From Hippophae tibetana (Eukaryota; Streptophyta; Magnoliopsida; Rosales; Elaeagnaceae), in contig CM072801.1 in the NCBI GenBank assembly GCA_037013495.1, forward strand, positions 13,631,501 through 13,695,500: a DNA stretch of 64,000 nucleotides. The letters are read 5' to 3'. Position numbers and translations under genes: made by a program. Position 1 is the first letter of the stretch. Every line of letters starts with the position of its first letter. The notes below the pieces were generated by a model. The model did no database searches, was not told the origin of the DNA, and worked only from the letters and a program-made list of their open reading frames with translations. Below, piece after piece: positions 1-11,100 of this stretch.

Positions 1-85
1 ATACCTGTTATATTCACTCTCTTAATTAAGTAAAGTTTGTAATTAAAAGAAGACATATTTTGCTACTTGTTTGTAATGATTATAG

Positions 86-1916
86 ATTGCGAAGGAAGCA
101 GAGTTCTTTTCCTTCGGGACAAATGATCTTACACAAATGACCTTTGGCTATAGTAGAGATGATGTTGGGAAGTTTCTGCCCATTTATCTATCTAAAGGAA
201 TCCTCCAAAATGACCCTTTTCAGGTTAGTAATATGTTTTTTGAGCTATTTAGTCTTTATGTGGTAGTTAAAAACCAAAGAAATTGATCAATATTGCATTT
301 CTTGCAGGTACTTGATCAACGAGGTGTTGGCCAACTTATCAAGATGGCCACAGAAAAGGGTCGTGCCTCAAGGCCAAGCTTAAAGGTAAATGGCAACATT
401 GTATGAAGGATTTGGTGCACATAAGTGTTAAATTTTAAAAAATAGAAAATGCAATTGATGTGGATTGGATCCAAAAGATAATAGAATTGGGAAATTAAGG
501 GTGGAGAAAGATAATTCAAGAATAAATTATTTAATTCATTTAATATTTTGGTATGATTGTAACGCATGTGAGTATTTTTTTAAAATTTTCTGTTCAAATT
601 TAGAATAATTTGGATTGATTATATTATTGAATAAAAAAAATTCAAATTTATTCAGATAAGATCAGAATCAAATTAATCAAAAACAAACAATTTCGATCTA
701 TTGTTCACCTTCTTTCTAGGTTTTTTGAAATAACAAAAAGATCTAATAGATTTGAAAAATAACAACTATATTTTTTCTTGTCACTCTTAATTATTTAAGG
801 GAGATATTTGCAATAAAATTAACAAAAGTTATGAAATTTAAAGGAGGATATTGCTAATAGAAGGGTATAATTGTATATTTTTGAAACTTAAAGAATGTTT
901 TTATTGTTTTGGAAAACCTCAAAGGATTTTGTATTAATTTTCCCATTAAATTATTGTTTTCAGAAATGACGAATATTAAAATGTATTCTAACAATATATA
1001 TTAATTCTCAAAAATATACTAATTTATCCTAATTTTTATTCCCATCAGCTGTTGGATTGGAAGCTTTGTTTTGTTTTGGCCCAAATAGTTTCATTACTTG
1101 ATATGATTGACTTCCGTGAATATTGATCTTTGTTGATGTTTGAATATATATAATATACATGGTGGTGTTGGTAAACAGGTTGGAATATGTGGAGAACATG
1201 GAGGGGAACCTTCTTCTGTAGCATTCTTTGCTGAGGCTGGTTTAGATTATGTTTCTTGTTCTCCATTCAGGTTGCTACTTCACTTGCTATATATATATAA
1301 ACACGGCTTAAATCTTTAGATTATAGTACGATGAGAATTCGAAATTATATATGAATTAATTAAAGGTGAATTACGAATATCTCATTCGATTTTTAAAATA
1401 GTATAAGTTTAAAAAATAAGTTATATATCTTATCATTATTTTAAAAGATAAGAAAGAAAAAATACTAGAGTCCTTTGAAGTTTTTCAAATTAAATTGCAA
1501 AAATATCCTTTAAGTTTAAAAGAATTGATAATTACACTCTTATTATTGTTTTATTTCAATATTCAACTTTGAGTTTTATAACTTTATTTATTACAAATAC
1601 ATCCATCAAAGGATTAAAAAAAAATAGTAAAAATAAGGGATATATTTGTTATTTTTCAACCCCATGGTATCTTGTTGTTTCAAAAAAATCTAGAGGGAGG
1701 TATTTGTAATTGAACCAAAACAAAATCAACAGATCAAATTCAAGAATAAATAATTGAGGTTATTGTAATAACAGTGAGATGTAATTGTCCATTTTCTAAA
1801 ATAGAAGGCATTTTGATAATTTCTGAAAATTTGAGGGGGCTTTCTAATAATTTTCAACTATACTCCTTATCAGGGTGCCTATTGCTAGGCTCGCTGCTGC
1901 TCAAGTTGCTGTTTGA
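86..1916 (+). CDS. PPDK: Pyruvate, phosphate dikinase, 3' end (partial)
   Basis: PPDK interconverts pyruvate, ATP and phosphate with phosphoenolpyruvate, AMP and pyrophosphate, in plastids and cytosol. Four 3' exons are visible: 86-223, 308-385, 1179-1270 and 1874-1916 (TGA 1914-1916). All introns are GT-AG and the phases join to one frame of 116 residues. This is the C-terminal part of the PEP/pyruvate-binding TIM barrel. The [17 protein letters not shown] segment holds the metal-binding Asp. [12 protein letters not shown] holds the Cys that family knowledge identifies as the catalytic acid. The protein ends in RLAAAQVAV, as in plant PPDKs. Earlier exons lie left of the window. Intron 386-1178 and intron 1271-1873 are AT-rich, with nothing else recognised in them. 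From memory, the Arabidopsis neighbour order (At4g15530 close to At4g15545) matches the next gene here. Confidence 0.96.
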
Positions 1917-2825
1917 AAAAGATGGATTTGTTGAAGTAAGCATGACTTTGTGGAGGGTTGTAAATAAATGTGGCTGTGGTTAAGACAAAACCTTCAATTC
2001 TTCGCTGTATAAATATATACTCAATAAGCTCAAAATTATGAAGAAAATGATATTATTGTTATTGACATTATACAAATGAAAATAAAAGAGAAAATATTTT
2101 ACGCTTTATATGGAACCCTTGATCAATTAATCAAATAGAAAATAACAGTGTCGATTTGAAGGCTATATATATATTTGCTAAATTTAGGTAGAAATTAGAC
2201 ACAAGCCCATAGTTCATTCTCCACACAACGGAGCTATGAAGCAATCTTAGGCATACAAACTACAACCCAGCAAGTCTATATGGGAATGTATTTTGATAGT
2301 AAAAAATTTCATTTTCAATTTTCTTCTATATATATCTCAAAAGTGAGAAACTTATATCTGAAAATATAACAAAAGTATCATTTTTCTATACGAAATTCTT
2401 TAATATATATTCAATAAAACTTAAAAAAAATTCACACGTACAAAAAAATAATGATTCTAATGAAGTACAACTAAATCATTATGAACTCTTTCATTTTGCT
2501 TATTTTCAAGTGTCTCCACCACCAATGATGATTGCTTGAATAGATATATGAACGAAATTCACGACGAACAAAATATCTTCAGATATGACAAACATTTACC
2601 TATTAGAAAAAACCTTACTTAAACAATTAGGATCTAAATACACTAAACCTAAAAACACACTAAATTTGACATTTATAGAATCATATATGATAAAATAAAT
2701 CACCGTGATCAATAGTAAAATTATTTATGAACAAAACTCACATCTAACTAATAAAGAGAGAAAACTACTCTCCCTACAAAGGAGGTCCCTCCCATGTAGA
2801 TGAAAAAAGATAAGAAGCTAATGAA
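1917..2825. other. Intergenic, nothing recognised
   Basis: This AT-rich stretch follows the PPDK stop codon. The first few hundred bases presumably include the PPDK 3' UTR. I see no open frame with family resemblance, no RNA gene and no clear repeat. Confidence 0.5.
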
Positions 2826-2829
2826 TGGA

Positions 2830-4460
2830 GCATTCAAGATGGATGCACTTGCGGTAGGTGTGTCTTTTAAGTTTTGGGTGTGTGTCATTGTTTGATTCAT
2901 AGAAACAAACAACTTTAGGACTTCTTCGTGATCATTTCATGTTTGATGAATATTCATACATAGTTGTGCAGTGTTTTGACACAGAAAGCTAAAGGGAGAG
3001 AATGTAAGTTTGTTTTTACTATGTGTTCGTGTGTTGGCTTCTTGTGTGCAAAATATAATATTTGTTTATTTTACTCAGTATTTTTTCTTCCTTGTGTAGG
3101 ATTGGTTACTATGTATCAGTAATGCACACACACATAGTTAGAAATACTGTGATTGAAAACATTTTTTTCATGTGTGAAAAACATAGTATCTGTTTATTTT
3201 ACTCAGTATTTTGTCTTCCTTGTGTATGATTGATTACTATGTATCAGTAATGCACACACACATAGTTAGAAATACTATGATTGAAAACATTTCTTCACAC
3301 ACCACGGGGTTGGTTGTCTAATATACATGCTAAGCCTTGAATGGAAATTTTTGGTTCATTTTGGGTGCAAGTATTTATGAAAATATCTCAACAATTTTTT
3401 AAATGAAAAAATGTGATTTTTAGCACCTTGACATGGGACCTCACCACACCCCTTGGTGAGATGGTTGGTAAGGTGGCTCAAACATAGGATTTTCTTCTAT
3501 AAATACCCCTAACTCTTCTCTACTCTTCACCCAAGTTTTAAGTACAAAAACTCTACCAAAATCTGCACTGAGAAATACAACTATATTTATACTTTATTTT
3601 GGAGAGCTTACATTTTATACTTTAGTGTTATGGATAAAGTAGCATGTTTGAGTGTTGAGCTTAAAACTATTTTGTTTTCTGTGTGAGACATATAATTGAG
3701 AGTGTTGGGTGAATATTGAGCTAAGTTATCAAATCATTGGTTGTATGTGTATGTTGTTTGACTTTATATCTCTCGTATACGATTTAACATTTATGATGGA
3801 CTATGTGTCCTAATTGATTATTAGTGGATAGAAATTAAGGATGGTCTTCAGGGTTGTTAGTCATTACACTTCACATTATTGATCTGTGGTTGCTGATCAC
3901 ACTATATTAAGTGGTGTTGGCTTTGGAGGTAAGCCAGGCTCGTGCGTTAAACAAGGTCGTTGTGAAAGCAACAAGCAAGAACAACAATAGGTAGTTCAGA
4001 CATAGGTTCTAACTTATATAAGTATTGGTGATTCTATTTCTTTCAACGTTGTAACTGTTTTATTATTTAGTGATTGTTTGTTGCTAAGTGACTGCCTTAA
4101 GCAACTCTAGGACATTACCACATAAATACAATCTTTATGTGGGTTTACCTCATTATCATTTGTTATACATGATCTACAATTATGTTATTACAATCTCAGT
4201 TTAAGTGTATATATTAAAACATACTAAAAATTTACACCCTAATTAGAAAGCCTTTATATTCTTGCCTATTTTCCATTAAATATATATAATATCTATTGTT
4301 CAAAGTTATATATTTATTTAATATTATTTTATTTGTGCTTTTGTTGTATTGCTTGCTTAAGTATTTACTATTTAGTTTGTGCAAGTTAGGGCTAAGTCTT
4401 TAAAGAGTTTGTATCTCCTTATCCTGTTTGTGTACTAGGTCGCAGACTTTTTTACGTACC
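2830..4460 (+). mobile_element. Degenerate Ty1/copia LTR (Sirevirus-like), fossil
   Basis: A long non-coding stretch has the layout of a plant copia LTR. A TATA box (CTATAAATACC) starts at 3498. A U5-like part follows, with a GTTGTAACTG motif near 4050 and a conserved block around 4100-4160. The region aligns by eye with the reverse complement of about 60480-61860 at the other end of the window. Shared blocks include GAGAGAATGTAAG near 2996, the segment at 2830-2910, and the ACCACATA...TTTATGTG...TTTA segment near 4118. The two are therefore copies of one LTR family in opposite orientations. No coding interior lies next to it, so it may be a solo LTR. Its exact ends and a target duplication were not found. 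It looks old. Confidence 0.5.
3061..3290. repeat. Imperfect tandem duplication of about 110-125 bp
   Basis: Two copies, about 3061-3172 and 3187-3290, share TTTGTTTATTTTACTCAGTA, the CTTCCTTGTGTA segment and a run reading GTATCAGTAATGCACACACA. The related LTR near 61500-61640 carries one copy only, so the duplication is specific to this LTR copy. Confidence 0.8.
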
Positions 4461-5410
4461 AAATCCATGATTTTGTAATAAGCATATATATTCAATAAAT
4501 TCGTTGATCACCCTAATTCATGACATGTAAGATTTTGTCATTCAAACATAGAACTAAACATACCAAAAATTCAAGAATTGAAACTAAAATAACTCATAAC
4601 ATTAAATCAATCAAATCATAATCTAGGGCTTGAAAATTACTCATAATCATAATGAATTATTTACTTAGACATAGAATTCATCAAATCCATAAAACAACTA
4701 GAGAAAAAGACAATAATCTAATTATGTTGATGAATAAGTGGGGTCAAAAGAACCAATTGTATTATTTTTTAACCTTGTTCTTGAATCTTCATTCAAAAAT
4801 CTTTTAAGAAAGCTCTAAATTTGAATTTTCTCTCAATTTTTGTGACTTTCTATAGCTCATTTTAAATAATAGATATTTTTTTGGTATTTAAATAAATAAA
4901 ATTAGGTTTTCAAGCTTAGATTAAATTGGGACTGTTGGATGATATAAAATGAATGCATATCCATTATGACATGTGTCAAAGAGAAAGAAAAACTTATCAA
5001 TATAGTTAAAACGTGTATAGAATGAAAAATCCATGCACGTAGTGGATGATATAGGGCATGTGCATAACGTTGTAAGAGGAGAAGGTTTAGTAAACTACAT
5101 GCACAACTAGGGTGTTTGGTCAGAGCATGAGGAAAGATATGGCACCATGTGTCACAACGGTCTGGTTGACATGTGGCATACAGAGGTGGAGCAAAATGGG
5201 ATCGGTTATTTGAGCTTATCCATGGGCTTTCTAAATTAATCCACCTCATCCAAAAAAAATTAAAAAAATCCATAAAAATTCTAAAAAAACAAAAAAAAAA
5301 TTCTAAAAATTACAAATTAAACAATTATGTAGCACATGATAACACTAAAATAAGGTTAAATGTAAAGAAATTAATACCTAAAATGTGTATAAAATAATAG
5401 TTATTAATAT
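4461..5410. other. Intergenic, nothing recognised
   Basis: This is an AT-rich stretch with an A-rich patch near 5250-5310. The short open frames here have no family resemblance and biased composition. No RNA gene or clear repeat was seen. Confidence 0.5.
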
Positions 5411-5415
5411 ATTAT

Positions 5416-5760
5416 GGTTATAGAAGCTGAAAAAGAGATGTTATGGATGAAGGTTTTTCTTCAAGAATTAAGTTTAAAGTAGGATGATTACATGGTTTAT
5501 TGTGATAGTCAAAGTATCATTGATTTAGGCCAAAAAAGCCACATTCATTCTCGCATAAAACACGTCTATGTAAGGTATCATTCGATAAATTAAACACTTG
5601 AAAAGAAGTTGATTCAAGTGAAGAAAATTCATATATATCAATAAAAATGTTGTTGATATGCCAACGAATGTCATCCCTAAACAAAAACTAGAGATATGTT
5701 CCAAGATAATTGTAATGAGCTCTAAATGATGGAGCCATCGTGCGACTCCTTTCTTCATAA
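5416..5760 (+). mobile_element. Ty1/copia RNase H fragment, fossil
   Basis: The plus-strand translation resembles the C-terminal RNase H end of copia polyproteins. There is an EAEKEMLWMKVFLQEL segment, a YCDSQS motif, an IHSRIKHVYVRYH segment and the usual tail. The coding resemblance ends near 5740. The following 150-250 bases may be the start of its 3' LTR. The piece is truncated and broken at several points. It is old and shows no link to the LTR-like region at 2.8-4.5 kb. Confidence 0.75.
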
Positions 5761-6006
5761 GGGAAAAATTTGATAGGTTTGCCTCACAATGTTTTAAGAA
5801 AGATTCTTATCCTCACATGTAAGTCTATAAAAGCTATTGGCTCATGTGGTGGATGCAACATTTTTTTATGAATAAAGATTAGAGTCTATGGTTGATATCG
5901 ACTATCATCTCTATGGCTAAAACCTCTTTAATTGTTGACAAGCTTCAACAACCAATTGGAGTATAAGTTTGAACAAAAAAAAATTAGAGTATAAGGTTGA
6001 AGTTTT

Positions 6007-6074
6007 TTATAAATAGAAAAGATAGAAAACAATATAAATCTTATAAATAGAAAAGATAGAAAGCAATATAAATC
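6007..6074. repeat. 34 bp tandem repeat, two copies
   Basis: The unit begins TTATAAATAGAAAAGATAGA. Copies are at 6007-6040 and 6041-6074 and differ at one base, so the duplication is fairly recent relative to the decayed surroundings. Confidence 0.85.
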
Positions 6075-6430
6075 ATCAGTTGATAAGCATATCAACTCAG
6101 CTAAGACAAAACTTCAAGTTCTGAGAAAGAAGTGAGATTTTCTTAAAAGAGTGAAAATTACCTACTTAACTAAGAATATAATATTAATTATTATAATACG
6201 TCAAGGTTTTTGCATAACTTAGAGAGTATTCTTGCACCTATATTTGATTACTATTATATTAAAGTTAACAATCATGTACATCATACGTGTTTTAACTAAT
6301 ACTATATAATAGTTTGAATTACACCTTAAATTTTTAAAAAATTATTAAAAAAATGTTTATAAAATTTATAATAATAAAAATATCACCTTAGTAACATTGA
6401 ACGAGATTAATTGGATTTCCATAATTTAAT

Positions 6431-6523
6431 TTGAATGACGTTTATTTGGATAAAGTTTAAATTGAATGATATTTATTTAGATAAAGTTCAAATTGAATGA
6501 TATTTATTTAGATAGAATTCAAT
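6431..6523. repeat. 31 bp tandem repeat, three copies
   Basis: Three 31 bp units (6431-6461, 6462-6492, 6493-6523), each beginning TTGAATGA and containing TTTATTT, lie head to tail with a few differences between copies. Confidence 0.85.
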
Positions 6524-8050
6524 GTAAAATAATGCATGATATTTTTTTAATAGTGAAAATATATGAGTTTGAGATAAAATGATGTCATTTTTATAATATA
6601 AGTTTAAATATGTTATTTTATTATTATTTTTTTAAATAATTTATCAAATTTAACCTCATATTTTAGCATAATGACAATTATATTTTTTTATTAGATAAAT
6701 ATTAGGATTAAAAGACTTTAATAAAATAGTATCTGTATGTTCTTTGTTACTTGTAACTCTTATTAGAAGGATTAATTTAATATTAGAAAAACTTTTTTAT
6801 TATTTATTAATTTTATATCATATTACAGTGATCAGCGATGGACAAGGAATGGTAGTGATGTTATAGTAATAATTATAACCGCTTACATTTGGATAATTTT
6901 GAAGAACAACTAGGTAAATATTTTTAATTTAACGGTATATAATTTATTTAGATATATAAAGTATATTAGGTTTAAGTTTTATAAATAAGTACATAAATAG
7001 TATTTTCATTTGAAAAACAATGGGTTATAAAATCTAACAGTTTTTATATAATTTAATTACAATTTTAATTTTTTTAATATTTATTTAAAAATATATTTAA
7101 ATTTAATTTTTTAAAAAATAAAAATAATACTTACTTTAATAAGTTTTTTAAAAATATATTAAATTTAAATAAATACTTTTAAGTCTATATATTTATATAT
7201 GTATAAAAGAATAAAAACTATATTAGCTATCTTAACGTTGTTTGGTTGATATTAAAAATTATTTGTATGTTTATAAAAAATATAATATTAATATATATTC
7301 AATTTTAAAATTAAAGTAATTATCTTTATTTCATATTTAATCAATTATAAATAATTTTAAGAAAAAAATCTTTTTTCTTTTACATTTTTTAGTATTCTAA
7401 TATCTAGTGTAATTTTTACACATAATATTTGATTTAGAGAATAAAAATATAATATAAATATAAATAATAATAATAATTAAATTTAATAGAAATAATATTA
7501 TTATTAATATATTTGTTTGAATAGTGTAATTAAATTAATTATAAATATTGAAGTAAAATTTATAAAATTAAAATAAAATAAAATAAAATTTTTTATTTTA
7601 AAATGATAAAAAAATGAAAATAAATAATTATTTAAATTTACGAAAAAATACAACATTTTAACTATTTTAAAAAAATATAAAATAAATAAAGATTTATATC
7701 ATTGTTAAAATGTTCAAATTTAAATTTAATAATCGAAGCAAACTTAAAAATAACTGAAATCATCCCATTATACATACTCTCTCAGGCAAATGCCTAAATT
7801 AGAACGACCCAGGATTCACACTTCTCTATCCATTTACGAACATTCTTGGTTCCTATAAACCACACATTTTGTTCTCAATGCATAAAAACTTGAATACCAA
7901 ATCTACTACTATCTTGTCCATCTTCCCAAATTGCCTTATTCATTAATTCCACAAAATAACGTTAAAGAGAACTTCATCTTCTACATTAACAAACAAGTGG
8001 ATTGGATGGCTGTTATTGTATTCAAGATTTGAACTTCCTCTACTTTACAC
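6524..8050. other. AT-rich intergenic region upstream of the NAIP1-like gene
   Basis: About 1.5 kb of extremely AT-rich DNA with long A and T runs. No coding resemblance was found. The last 150-200 bases should hold the promoter and 5' UTR of the gene starting at 8120; a purine-rich stretch (about 8060-8100) lies just upstream of its ATG. No confident TATA box was chosen. Confidence 0.5.
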
Positions 8051-8119
8051 TTTATAAATCTAAAGGAAGGGGGAAGAAAAAAAGAAGAAGAGAAAGTAGT
8101 ATAGGAGTTGAGAATAGAG

Positions 8120-11100
8120 ATGCTAGCGAAGGATTCGGGTGGATCGAACTTCGATCTTCCCCATGAAGTGTTGCAAATACTACCGTCCGATCCATTTGAG
8201 CAACTCGACGTAGCTCGCAAAATCACTTCCATTGCTCTCTCGACACGTGTCTCTGCTCTAGAATCTGAGTCGTCATCTCTCCGCACTCAACTCGTCGAGA
8301 GAGACCACCTCATCGCCGAACTTCAAGCTCAGATCAAATCACTCGATTCGTCCCTTTCTGAAACCTCCGATAAACTCGCTGTTGCTGAAGAACAAAAGGT
8401 TCGACCCCCTTTTTTTAATTATTTATGGGTAATTTGACGCAATCCGTTTTGGAATTAGCTTGCAGGGGCTTGTTTTTGGTTTAAATTTTCATTTGCTTGA
8501 ATTCGGTATTTTGCAGGAGAGTTTGCTGAAAGAAAATTCAACTTTGTCTTATGCTGTAAAGAAGCTCAACAGAGATGTCTCCAAGGTACCCTAGTTCCCA
8601 AATCAACATGTTTTAAATTTTTTTCTGAATAATTGTTATTGCAATAAGAAAATTGTTATTTGTCAATGTCCAGTTTAATCATTGTTTCCATGTCATAAAG
8701 TTTTAAAATATCTTATTTATTATTTATAATTGTTGGAATGAAAAACAATGTAAGAACAATATTACCGATATTAATCCTTTCATCAAAGGATCAGCCAAAT
8801 TTTCATCAGTACGTACACGATCCACTCTTACAATTCCTGTAGAGAGAAATTCTCTAACAGTATTGTGTATCTGTCGTTTCTTGTCATTGTAATAACGGTT
8901 CTGAATCTTTGTAATAGCCGTGGTACTATCACAGTGGACCCGGACAGTTGGTATCGATCTTTCCCATAAAGGGATCTCAGCTAACAGACTTCTTAACCAG
9001 TCTGCTTCTTCACTAGTAGTAGCTAATGCTATCATTTCAGACTCTATTATAGATTGAGCCAATATTGTCAATTTCTTAGACTTCCAAGAAACAGCTCCAC
9101 CAGATATGCTAAATATATGGCCGCTAGTTGCTTTGGAGTTTTCTTATAAAGTGTTCCAATTAGCATCGTTGTATCCTTCTAGAACAGCGAGAAATTTTTT
9201 ATAATGTAATCCAAAGTTCACAGTTCTCTTAAGGTATCTCATGACCCTTTCAATAACATTCCAATGCTCTATACTAGGTCTATTGGTAAACCTACATAGT
9301 AGTCTTACAACATAAGCTATGTCTAGTCTAGTGCAGTCGGTAGCATAACGTAAGCTATCAATAATGCTCGTATACTCAGTTTGTCTAACATCGTCTCCGA
9401 TGTTCTTAAACAACACTAGGATCATAAGGAGTATATGCAGGTTTGCAGTTAAAGTAATTATATTTCTTTAAGATCTTTTCAATGTAATGAGATTGATTTA
9501 GAAAAAGTCCCTTTTTAGACCTAGTAATCTTTATATCAAGGATTACACTCGCTTCTCCGAGATCTTTCATTTCAAAGTTAGCACATAACAAAGTTTTCAC
9601 ATTATTCACAACATGAGTATTTGATCCAAAAGTAAGCATGTCATTCATATGGAAACATGTAATACTGCAAATGTCATTTTCTAATTTATAATAAATGTAT
9701 TTGTAACTTTCATTTATTTTGAATCCATGTGAAATAATTAGATTATCAATTTTTTTATGTCATTTCTTAGGTGCTTATTTTAGATCATAAAAGGGATTTA
9801 TTTAATTTACAAACTTTATTTTCTTGACCTGGGATAACAAAACCTTCGGATTAGTCCATATAAATTTCTTCTTCTGAGTCACCATTTAAGAAAACAGTTT
9901 TAACATCCATTTGGTGCATTACTAAATCATGGATAACAACAAGAGAGAAAAGTACACGTACAGAAGTTATTCGTATGACTGGTGAAAAGGTATCAAAGAA
10001 ATCTACATTTTCTCTTTGCTTATACTCTTTGGCTACAAGACGAGCTTTGCACTTTTCAATAGTACCATCTGGTTTTAATTTCTTTAGTTTCCATTTACAT
10101 CCTATGATTTTGCAACCAGGAGATAAGTCAACTAATTATCAAGTTCTATTATACTCAAGAGAGTCTATTTCATCATTTATGGCTTCTTCCCATAAGTTGG
10201 CATCTAAAGAAGATAACGCTTTTTGAAGAGTTTGGGGATCTTCTTCTAAAGTATAAGCATAAAAATCAGATCCAAAGTCCTTAAGGGTTCGAGCTCATTT
10301 ACTTCTCTTAATTTCAGTGTTTAATTCCTCATTTTGTTCATTAGTTCTAATTATGAGTAAACTACTAGAAGATGAATCCCCACTATTTTTCAATTTAAAG
10401 GGAAACTTATGTTTATAGAAGTCAACATCATTTGATTATATAACTACATGATCATTTAAGTCATAGAATTTACAAGCTTTACTATTCACAGTATATCTTA
10501 TGAACACACATTCATATGTTCTACTAGCAAGTTTATTTCTTTTAGGATCAGGGATCCTAACATAGGCTAAACAATCTTAAGTTTTAAAATAAGTTAAGTT
10601 AGGTTTCTTATTTTTCAAAATTTTATATGGTGAAATTTTACTAGTAGATTTAGGCACTCTATTTAGCACATAACAAATAGTTAATAAAATTTCTCCCTAC
10701 CAATGTGAAGCAACCACCAGAGTTTAATAAAATTGCAACAAATGATTCAATAAAAGTTATATATTTTTTTCTTTCAACTTTGTCATTCATTTAAGGAGAA
10801 TAAGGTACATTTTTTTCATGAATGATTCCATGAGTTTTATAAAAATCATTGAAAATATTGGAATCATATTGAGTGCCTCTATTACTTCAAAACCTTTTTA
10901 TTTTTCTATTAAGTTAATTTTTAATTTCAGTCATAAATATTTTAAACATGTCAAACATTTCACTTTTATTTTTCATTAGATATATATAAGTATAATAACA
11001 TTCATCAATAAAAGTTATAAAATAGCATTTTTTATTTCTTGTTAAATTTTCATATGTTAGAGTGTATTAATTCTAAAGGTTCAGATTCTCTAACTACTGG

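Noticed and set aside
3061-3290. Repeated units with spacer, resembling a repeat array
   Set aside because: There are only two long imperfect copies, in plant DNA, and they are part of an LTR-like region. This is not a CRISPR array.
4902-5273. Minus-strand open frame of 123 codons
   Set aside because: It has no family resemblance, no supporting splice signals, and biased composition in AT-rich intergenic DNA.
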